Assembly (NCBI RefSeq): GCF_954871325.1
Contig: NC_088777.1
Location: forward strand, 37,363,366-37,427,365
Length of the DNA stretch: 64,000 nt
Direction: 5' to 3'
From: Gordionus sp. m RMFG-2023
Taxonomy: Eukaryota; Nematomorpha; Gordioida; Chordodea; Parachordodidae
In this document: piece after piece, positions 48,619 through 60,600 of the stretch
Layout: each line of letters starts with the position of its first letter
Numbering within the stretch: the stretch's first letter is position 1
Notes under the pieces: model-generated
Seen by the model: the letters and a program-made list of their open reading frames with translations, nothing else
Told to the model about the DNA's origin: nothing
Databases searched by the model: none
Translations under genes and position numbers: made by a program

Positions 48619-51600
48619 TCATGTGAAAACAGTGGAAGGAGCCAAACCCTCCTTAGATAACATTTGTGGTAACATTCTTGTTTCCACTGATAAGAAATGA
48701 AGCGGTGTCTGAACTACATGTCCTCTAACATTTTTAAGCTTTTCTCTAGCTAGATCTGGGTTAGATTTGGCCAAAGGAATGTTAGACAAATTTTCATCCT
48801 TGCTCTCGTTACTGGAAGAATTCGCGATTCCTGCAGAAGCTTTCAAATTGGTTTCGTTTGCTTGAGAATTGAACGATTTTGATGGGTGGGATATTTGTTC
48901 AAGTTCATCGGCCGTGAGCAAACGCTGGTTATCAGTATTTGATTGGTAAATCATGTCAGTATCGTTTTTACTCTTCGGAGAAAGGGTTTCTACACCATAC
49001 TTTTGATATGCGTTAAGCTCGGCAAAATTGGTGGCTTTATCTGTGGGGATACACCTGAAAACCTGTAATATGATAATATTTGGTTTAATATTATATATAT
49101 TTTTTTAAATATTATATAAAAAAAATGAATTCAAACAAATAAGATTTTTTTTTGGATTCTGTAACATTTCAATGTAATTCAAATTTCCATTATTACAAAT
49201 GCAATTTATTTAGTTTAATAAAATTTAAAATAATAGAATGAATATATCTAGATATCTTATGAAGGTTATCTTTACTCTATCTATATACTGTTGCATTTTT
49301 GAGATCAAATCCTTTTTGAGAATTTAAAAAAAAATAAATAGAGTGATTCCATTTGACTAACCATTCCGAATCAGATCTATTATTTTTAAAAATCACATAT
49401 TCGACTTTAAATAAGTTGAAGTTTCGTCGGACATAGACATATTGGAAGTCAAAGATTAAAAAAACAAATTTTAAATTTATTCAAAAAAATATTATTATAA
49501 ATGATTTAATTTGGAGGGAGACCAAAATTTTTATATAAATAACCTCTTCGAAGATCGATGTATTTTGAGAGGCAGTTTGGTTCCAAAGTTTGTAAAATTT
49601 GTCTGAAGATGGATCGGAAAAGTCTATTTGACTGTCCTTATCAAGAATTGTCAAGTGTTCCCTTAAAATAAATATTAAAAAAGAGTATATTTAACATTGC
49701 TATCAAATATCTTCATGTGCCTATTATATTTTCTAGCTGGCCTGGATTAAAAAATTTTTTTTAATGGGCTTGAGCTGGGCTTAAGCCTAAAATTTAGATT
49801 TAGCTTTTTTAAAACAGCTATTAACTTAAAGAATTATTACCATTTTTTTCTTTTAATAATAATGAGTTTTAATATTGTAAACAAAATGATTGCCTAAATA
49901 CAGTTAAATATTATTTTTTTTTAATACAATAAATTAAATTTTTGGTTTTAAGTTTGATCTGGGCTTGGGAAAATTTTTTGAAACATATTATGGACTTGAG
50001 ATTATTTTTAATATTAGATATGGGCCGGGTTTAGTAAAAAATCGAGGCCAATGAAGGTTTCTCATTGCTATACGCTATAATCTCCACCATTTTGCTTCTT
50101 TTTTTTCAAAAAAAAGTTGAATGTTTTTGGTAAAATAAATAAACTATCATTCTCTTACAAGTAGTGTTTTGTTTGACAAATAAATTAAAATGTTTTAAAA
50201 TAAATATCAAATAATAATTTTATTTAAGAAAAATCTATACATCTATAAAACAAATAAATAGAAAATAAATCTATAAGGATCATAACTCATGAACTCTAAA
50301 TAATAGTACAAAACGGTAACAAAATTTATATATTATTTAGAAAAGTAATATTAGAGTTAGAGTGTACAATCAACAATTCTATAAAATTAAAATAATATAA
50401 CAAGTGGTGTATAATTAAATTCTAATTTTGTTTTTATTCTGGTATGGTAGTAACTTAAATTTTAGTATTAAATTTGGTTTTGGTTTATTTTCAAATTTAA
50501 TTTGATTTCTATTTAAAAATAAATGCAATTTTCGTTTTATTTTCACCCATCAATTGATTTATTTGTTGGCTGAACCATCCATTCATTTTTGGTTTCATCG
50601 CGTTATCTCTTTAAAAAATATTTTGGTACTCTCGTGCTATTATTTAAAATAATAAAATGCCCGTGAACTTCACCCATGTTTCCTCTCTTTCCTTATTGTA
50701 GGGGCTGCCTATAACTTTTGTTAGCTTTAAGACTTAGATAAAAGATCGATTTACTTATATTTTTAATCACTGATTTATTCCTTGAAGCTGAAAGACAAAA
50801 AAAGAGATACCTCCTATGGCTAGTCCGAGACCTACAAATAATACCCCCTCGTATATAACTAATAATGATATACTTAATAGTCCTAGAGAATCAAGAGATA
50901 TAACATAAGGTAAGCTCAAACACTCTGAAAGTTACTCTCAAACTTCCATAATATATTATCGGTAGTGATCCTAATTTTATTCACAATTAAAAACTTGTTA
51001 AGATGAGCACTTGTATAAATTGATTATAATATATGGCAGAGACCTGCAACAGGCCCAGCCTGTCTTTATTTTAAAATATACCTGGACCTGACATGAAATT
51101 TTTCATTTTTAAATACCCGGGCCGGGTTTAAAAAAATACCTGGACCAGGTCCAGGTATTAAAACTAGGGATTTGGGGGGAACGTAAGTAGGGTTTAGCTT
51201 GTAGAACCAGAATATTCGACAGTGATTTTATTTATGGTAGTAAATTTTAAAGTAAAATAATATTTCTTAAAACTATAAAGTCAAAATCTAAAATGCTATC
51301 AATATTATTGATCCATATATAAGTAATTTTGTTTTTTCTTGTTAATATGAAAGTAAATTGTATGTTTTTTATATATAACGATATATCGCTTTAGAACAGT
51401 AAAAAATATAAATTGAACATATTATAATAAGTAAATATCGCCTCAACAGCAAAAAATTAAATATTTTAAATATAAAACATATTATATCACATTATTAGCT
51501 ATAAAAATTAAAAATAAATTTAAAAATAATCCGGGCCAGGCCGAAATGGTACACCCAGGTCTCTGATATATGGTCGTGTTAAAATTTGGCGATAAGAAAA

Positions 51601-54600
51601 ATGAATGTTATCTCACGAGTTTTATATTTTCAAATAATAATATATCTTTCTAGGAGTTAATTATCAATAGAAAAAGAAAATTATATTTTGTGCTTTAAAG
51701 GAAAACTGAAAAACAAAAAAAAAATTTATTCCTTTCCTAAAATTATTTTTAAATATATAAAAAATATTATTTTGAAAAAAGTCTACCTGAAAAGTCTTTT
51801 TCTCAAACTCCCGCAAAACAACCCTGTGTGTACAACCTGACCATTTTCGATATTTTCCATTGTCAAAAAATTAGTGTCCTTAAAAATGGCAGCCAATTCA
51901 GAGTCCCTGTACCCTAGCATACTTCTATCGTTAATGTTAGCAGATCCAATAATACAATACTCGTCGTCGACTATCATCAATTTGCTGTGGATATATATCA
52001 GTTCAGTGACCTAATATCATGCATTAAAAAAAGTGAGCTAAAGGGAATTAAAGAAATGAGAAAAGCTAAGAATGATATTATTAAATAAACAATAGAAAGA
52101 GAGCAATAAAGATGAAATAAAAAATTTTTAAATATAGAAAGTAACATAAACATTTTTTGGTAAATTATTTAAAAAAAAAATACAATTAAAAACCCGATCC
52201 CATTTTATAATCGTATGCAGTGCTCTTAATAAGTGTTTGATATATTTTAAATATAATTTTATTATTCGAATAGTAAAAATTTTGTAGTTTATAGTTATTT
52301 AATTTTTAAAATTCTCGCCATTTGTGAATTTTTTTTCTCACTAAATTACTAATCCTCATTTTTCATTTTTTTATATGAAGTGTAGTTTAATTCTCCAAAC
52401 TGCAATGCTTTCATTGTAAACATAATATTTTAATTGCATTATTAATGTTTCATATTTGTTTGTGACAGATAAAACACTAGCCTTAATATTTATGGATTAT
52501 ATAATAGTTATTTTACCCTAAATTTTATGAACTATATTAAACGGAAGGTCCTTCAAAATCAATAATAAAGTAAAAACACAATGAATTAATTGAAATTCTT
52601 TCATATTATATTAAATAATGTATTAAAATAATAATTCTAGAATATATGATATAATTCGAAAATAAAAATATCTGCAAATTCTTTGATATAAATATTTTTT
52701 AGATAAGTTAATGGCCAATAAAATATGAGTTAAAAAATTATTATTAGTACAATAAAAATCTATTTCTAAAAATATTATGTTATATATTTAAATAAGATTT
52801 TGAAAATTTGCACAACACTGAATATAGATAATAAATATAGTATAAGTAAAAAATGAAATATAAACGTTGTATTGTGTAAAAAGAAGATACATATAGAGAG
52901 AGAGAACAAAAAAAAACCAAGAATATTGTAACTTATTTTACTAGATTTCCGTTCAATTCCGCATAATTTCGGAGGCTACAAAAGCTTATGTATTCGAAGG
53001 GATTGTCGACTATATGGAAATAATATATTAAAATTAAAAAAGATACAAAATTTATTTTAATTTAAATAACTATACTCATTCCTCATTCAATAATATTTTT
53101 TAATTTCTTCTTATCATATTTTTAGTTCCCTTTATTGACATGATTAATTTACCCAATTTCTTGAGCCTTCCAACCAGTGAATTTTCTCCGTGGGCCATAG
53201 AACAATTGTTCCAATGTATGATGGTTTGTATGCATGCTCCAGTTTGTCCTCCTATTTCACCTTCGAAACCTGGGAGCAAGGGGGTCATTATGTAAACCTT
53301 GAATCTCTCGTTCGATCTTTAAAAAAAATATTTCGTAATTATTACTGAGAAAGGTACATTGCATACTTTTTATGTAATTTTTAAAATTTTATTGGGTTAT
53401 ATGAATGAAAAATTTTATCGAAAACTCTTTTAAAATGACCGCTAAAGTTTTTATATTAGTTGCATAAAATTAGAATGCTCAATACAATGCTACTATTCAA
53501 GATAATAAAATTTGAAGGAAAAAAAATTATTTAATTCACTTACTTTATAGCTTGAGCTATTCTATCATATAGGGCATCGGATATTTTGTTTTTGATGATG
53601 GGATTATCGTGGAGCGTTATAAAAAATTGATTCTGATAAAATTAATGAAAAAAAATAGAAGCTCTGAAAAAAAGAGATTTTTTTAATGCAGCGGGATAAA
53701 TTATATTTTTTTTTTCAATTTCAGCTGATTAAAAATTAAATAAAATTTCAATACTCTTCTTATGTTAAAGGAGTAAAAAGCTAACAAGGAATAAAACCCC
53801 ATTATCTCATAATTGTTGTAAAAGGAGTGAATCAAAACATTTTAATTTTTTGGGGATATAAAAGAGGTTTGTAAAAATATTTAAATGTAAATTAAGACCT
53901 TTCAAATAATTTGACTTTAATTTGTTTGTGGAGTTAATTAATGTGAACGACTATTTCCTTATTTTCAGACAGTCAAAATAGGGATTAACCTGCTTGTCAA
54001 TTTTATAATTTTTTTCTGTTTATAATTAATGTTAATTTCTCTTCGTTATATTATCATTTTATTAATTTTAACATTTGCCATCGCCAATTCAAATTGAATT
54101 GACTTCGGCGATAAATTATTTAATTAAAATAAAATTTAACAGGAACGAGCACTCAAAACATAACCAAACCGTAATCCATTTTAGAAACCAAAGCGTTTTT
54201 TGGATAACTCTATTAATTAGCGCGTATATTTTCAATACGTTTTTTTTACCAATACAAGATATACAACTTATATCTAAAGTAAATGAGAATATGCTTTTTT
54301 TTCAAAAAACAACAAACTTCTATGTATATGAAACGTTTTGCCTCGGTTATGAGTTGAACGTAAGCCCTTTGAATAGAATCCTCCGTGTCCTTAATCCCAG
54401 CGGACCACGTTGTGCTACTCCTTGTAATCTGTAAATAAATTATTTTTAAGTGGTAAGGTAGAAAGTTTATTTAAGATCATGATTACAAACCATTGCAAAT
54501 TTTTAATATTAGAGGACGGGTAGGCAAATATAAATTTCATTCAATATCCCCTCATCAATCTCCTTCAAAATACCCCTCGCTCTTGACTCAGATATCTAAT

Positions 54601-57600
54601 ATATTATAGGCCATTATTAGTGTTAATCTGAAACCTACAGGTCTGGACCGAGAGTCGTAAATTGTATTTGTAAAAAAATTGGGACAGGGCCGATTTAAAA
54701 ATGATTCGATTAGTTAGAAAATCATATAATAAATATAATGTTTAATATTCATTTACTGCTCTTCAATCTCCACTTAATTTTTTCTATAAAATCTCAAAAT
54801 TATTCAAATAACGATAAAAAAAATTCGAGCCAGGCTTTATTAAAATTATAAAAAATGTCAGGCTTGAAAATGAATTTCCAGGTACGCCTAAAATGTCGAC
54901 CTCTGCAGGTTGATGGTCGCTTTTTTATATATTTTTTTGGAAATTTTTTTTTTTTAGCTTTTACTATGTTACTCTTAACTTTTTTCTTAGATTGGCATAA
55001 GACATGTCTCATTTCTTGTCTTTTGGAGAATATAGCTAGCTAAATCTATATTCATCTACTTACTTTATCTTGGTCATAATCTCATATAAGCACTTTTCTC
55101 AACATATTTGTTAGTTATATCTCTCATGATGAATTAACAATTCTTAAGTAAGCATTAGAGTCCTCAGGGCTCGCCGGTCAGTTGGATAGCGACATATCAT
55201 CAATAAATATAGCCCGGCATGGCCAGAAAAATATTAATATTTTCTTCTTTGCCAGATTGCATATCAAAATTATAAAAATTTGAAAAATAAAAAAGGTTTA
55301 AAAAAATTAGCAAGTGAGAAATATATTCTATTCATTTTTATATCATATTTTGTAATATAAATAGAATAAATGAAAGATCATTAAATTATCAAAGTTATTG
55401 GATAACATTAGAGAATAAATTTGATGAGTTTCAGATTTCTTTCCTATACGATTTTTTCTAAATTTGAGCCATGCGCCAATATAGTAAAAAATAATTCTAT
55501 GATACCACGGACGGGCAGGTCCAAAAAAATCAATTTAGCAAGTCACTAGTAAGCATTTACATCTCAACACAAAATAGATAAAAATAATATTTTTAAAATT
55601 AAATATTGATATATCTTCTTCTCTTAATAATGATTATTAACAATTAATATTACTTGTATTTCACAATTGAAGGCTCGGTTAGCTAATTCTTGAGGTACTG
55701 TTAGATCTTTAAATGTTTTTGGAAGTAAAAGCGATATGTAAGGGTCTTCTTTGTACTTGTCAATCTTTTATATATAAAATGATTATACCTACAATTAATT
55801 AAGTTTAAAAACGTCAAAAAATAAAGGTATATATGATGCCCATTTTATTCATTTTACTTCTTCCTTCATAGAAAAGAATTTTTAGACCTTAATGGAATTA
55901 TTAAAGGTTTCTTTTAACTTTATTAGTTAGTGATAAATGCAAATTTTTAGAGGAAGAGAAGTTAACCAAAATTATTATATCAAAATTTAAAATTACAAGG
56001 TAAAATATTTTTAAACATTATATCTTGTAACATGAACAAGAATTCAACACTTCTACTAGAAATAATAAAAAAATGATAAAGGAATTCCAAATTATGCATT
56101 TACCACAGCGTAATTCCACCTTTCTATGAAATGCAAGGCACAATCTGTAGCGGGAAGTCCATAAACAACGCAGCCTATATCGTGCCATGGCATGCGGGGT
56201 ATACTATGCCTGTCAATCAAATCTGAAAAAGGTTATATGTCTTATTTACAAAAGACTGTTTGTAAGGATATTTTTTTTAAAATGCGAATAACTAAACTAC
56301 AAGAATAAAGAAGTATATTTTATAATATCTTAAAATCTCATATTTTTTCTAGAAGGAATGATGTAAAAAAAAAGAAGCTCTCAATGGTAATTGTCAAAAA
56401 AATAACGATCTTTACTCAACTAGTGTTGTTAAAGACTAATTAAAAATAACTGTAAATCGTTATATTTTTTGGAATGCAACAAAAGTAACTTTTCAATTCA
56501 CTTTTTAAAATTTATTATTATATTTCACTTAATCTTTTTATCTTTATATGCTGATTTCCCAACCATATAATTATTGTTTATTAAATATAAGGTCTAATTT
56601 ATAATAAAGCGTTTGCGTAGAACTATTTTGTTTAGTTTAGGGAAATTATTTTAGAAGATAAACTAGCCTACCTTTAGACAAAATTTTTTTTTAAGTAAAA
56701 TTAAAATTTATTAATCTCAAGTTTTATGAAAAATAAATATTATATTATGTGATTTATATAACGTATATTAAAATGGTGGGTTAGATTTATTTTTATAAGC
56801 AACTTGCAATGAAATGAGTTATTTTTGAAATTTAACTATAACTAATTACTTTTGAAATAATGGAACTAAACTATAACTAGTTACCTTTTTTAGGGTGTAA
56901 CTAGCACTAAAGTGACTTTTAATATTTACGAAACTTTAAAAATATGCCAGAGTGAAACCCATCCTTAGTACCTATGACAAGATTTAAGAATAATATAAAA
57001 TCAAGTATGCTAAAGATGATCATTATTATTCAATAGTTCACTTTATTTATCTTCTTCATAGAGATTTTCCAAGATTACTTATAATAAATAAAACTAAAAA
57101 AAATATATTTATATTATTTTGAAAACCTACGTAAGGCAGGTCGACATGGGCAAAATCTTTGTATATAAAATTGCTGTAATCTTTTCCTATCCAATACTTG
57201 CCAGAACCTATCAATAAATAAGATAAAGAAGTTTATATAACATCATAATTATATCGTTAAATAGATGACTACTAGGTGATAAAGCTTATTTAAAAAGGCG
57301 TAAAATAATAATGTTATAGTATAATTATTTAATTATACCGATTAAATCTATGTTTAAGGTTAGATCAGATTTGGCATAATAGCAACTATCGTCTGCTATA
57401 TCGATATCACAAACCCCTCCTTCTCCTACTACTTCTGCTTTTCCATCTCTTTCTTTTTTGTTGTGTACTAAGGAGAGCCGCTTTTGTCGTTTGTAGACTC
57501 GCATTTCGTAGTCCGACCTATTTTTTTCGGCAGTCGCTGACACCTTAGTATTAGTGATCTAAATATATTTGCTGACATATAAATTTCAAACCGTCGGGCC

Positions 57601-60600
57601 ATTTTGTTTAGAAAAACATACACACTATAATATGGAAAAATGACAATATTTATTAATCACGAGAAAACCCTATGGAAGAATAAACTGAAGGAGAAAAAAT
57701 AGGAAAAAACACTCCAATTAAATAAAAACATCGAGATTTATATAGATAAAAGATGCGAATTTAAAGTTGAAGCAAGATTTTATATATTTTTCCTTTTGAA
57801 AATTCGAGCATCATTAATTATTTTTAAAATATAACATTCATATAATTAGAAAAAATAATGAGTGAAAGGGATGCTCTTTTATATATTAGAATGTAATGGG
57901 CAATTAAATATTTATAATTATTTTTTTAGTTAATTCGATATCTCTCTAGCTATAGTTTATTCATAAATTTCAAAGGAAAATAGATGATTAATGTAATTAG
58001 TATGTTCAATTAATAATCTTATATCGAGGGTTATTATATTCCTCCATGGCATATATAATAAAATTATTTTAATTTTACTATTAATTTAAATCAAGAAATA
58101 GATTTTTATTTATTTATTTAAAAAAACCATCGCATCGACCTTAGAAAAGTTAATAATTACTCTATAAACAAACAACCACTAAATTGGAAAAGGAAAAAAC
58201 AATATTAATAGCGATCAGTAATATTGATTATATATATATTCTTCTTGATTCTAACACCTACATAGTTCACAATTTCATTATAGAGAATAGTATTTAAAAA
58301 AACGTATGTGCTTATAATTTTTTTTTAAAAATCTTAATAATCTACCCCCCCCCCCTCTTCATCTACCGTGCAGGATCATTGGGTCCTTGTGGTAAGTCAT
58401 TGATTAACATTTTCGATTATAGGCACAGCACAAACTTATATATATATTTATTTTGTTATAAAGTATTTATTTATTTACAAAATCGCCTGCCGTTGATTCT
58501 GTGACAGGATGAATCGGAGGTGAGATCACACGAGGGAAAAATCGTCTACCTTTGAAAGGGCTAGGAAAATTATGTATATGGTGTCTTTCAATATTCATCT
58601 CAGGAGGTACGAGTATGTTCTTGCTACTTCTATCGTTTTCAATGATAGGTGAATTATTTAGATCTATTATAAATTATTATTAAAGATATCAAGGGGTTAA
58701 TTTGAAAAACAGTTTTTATATTTAAGTAACCCATTAATGGGTAATGTTACATATATAGCAAGTTTCTATTTATTGATTTTTTACATATTATTTTTTGGAG
58801 CTATAATTTAAAAAGTGCTTTTTTAAGGCTAACATATACTTCTATATAATGTAGCAATTTATTTTTCAGTATGCCAGGTGCCAGTGAATTTCAAATTTTT
58901 TTCTCCGATTTAAAACGAATTATATGATGAAGCCCTATTATGCTTATCTAGAAAGGCCATAGTGTAGAGAGAAAACGTAATGTAATAATTATACTTTCTA
59001 TCATAATGCAGCTGTAAACTGTTATCTTATGTAAAACACCTTAGATTTTTCATAACTTGGACTATAAAAGAAAATTTTTGAATCATCTAGAAACAAAATT
59101 AAAGTTATGAAGAAAATGGAAGGGGCCAACTTAATTATCGATTTGAAATGGCAAGTAAAATATTAGTTAGTCTATGTCCTTAACCTTTCTAGGTAATGTT
59201 TTCAGATTTAATCGTAAGATTCCACTTTTATCATACATAATCTGATGAATTAATATAATTCCCATAGTGGAGTTACTATAGTATCAAATATGATATAAAA
59301 TATGGTGCTCCACTTTAAGTCATTTTATTAATGTCACAGTCATAAATCCTTGAAAATAATTAAAGAATACTTACATTTCTAGTGAGATAACTAAAACACT
59401 TATAAAAATCCTTTAATAAGAGAAGAACAGTGTACACGCAAAGGAGACCTCCTTTCTTACTAACTAAAACACATTAAATTGATTTTGGACATAATATAAC
59501 GATAATTATTAGAGAGGCGATGTTATAAAGTTTGTCATAGTCAGAAATATGCAAATACTTAAATCTAAAGATTTATGTCACACGTGTCATCCATATTGGT
59601 TGTTTTAAAAAATTATATAATATAAAAAATGTCAATAATATATCTAATAAATGTAATATATCAATATATTTTGAAATTATATATCGTTTTTTAATTTTTT
59701 TTCCTATATATATTATAAATTATATTATTTTATATTATGCCCTTACCTTATGTTCAACAGTTCAGATTTCCTATCTGAGATGCCTTTTTCGTGCAGATTC
59801 TTTTAGGATTTCTTAATTAGACAATAATTAATAATATCTAAAAAAAATTAGGAACTTTCATTTGATGAAAAAAGTATGATCATTAATGAGTTAAGACATT
59901 TTGGATATGGGTATAATGCAGTGGGGGGTGGTTTTCGGGTTTGGACCCCTCCCAGAGCAAAATTTTTTTTTAGATTATACGTTCAAAAGACTTAAAAGTG
60001 ATTTTATATGAATTATATTTTTCCGGTTTTGATGTTTGTGGAAGGATATTATATTACTATTGAAATTATTCTGGATAGTATTATTATAAAGTCATTGAGA
60101 ATAATCTACTAAATTATAATAACATATTATTGATGCATTTAAAAAATATATTTAATTATATATTATCGAAGATATGGTTATGATTTGTAAGATGGACCCC
60201 CTCTAAGGAAAATTCTTAGCTACGCCACTGGTATAATGTATTTAGATAAAATGGAGTAGTGTTAGAACTACCGATAGTAATGTTAAAAAGTGGATTTCTT
60301 ATGATTGAACTGGAATCGTAAAAATTGGATCGATGGGTTGTTTCAATGACAATTTTATTTTGGCATTAGCCAATTACTTTCATAGATATCTACATGCTTA
60401 TGTAGGCTTTTGAATAAAAATTAGTATTTCTGTTATCTAATATTTTTTTCAGTAACAGAATTAATTTAAAAAAAAAAAATTTAACTGTCATTTAAGTCTA
60501 GAAAGAAAAATATTTACCCGTCATTTATAATTTTTCCAATGTTTTTTTTAATTAACGTCTTGACTTTTGTTATACACCCGTTTATGAAATAATTTTTAAC

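Larger units (their letters stand above)
49662..51786. other. PLD intron, 2.1 kb, holding repeats
   Basis: Contains the worn repeat at 49735-50045 and the hAT MITE at 51037-51565; the remainder is AT-rich without recognisable features. Confidence 0.6.
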
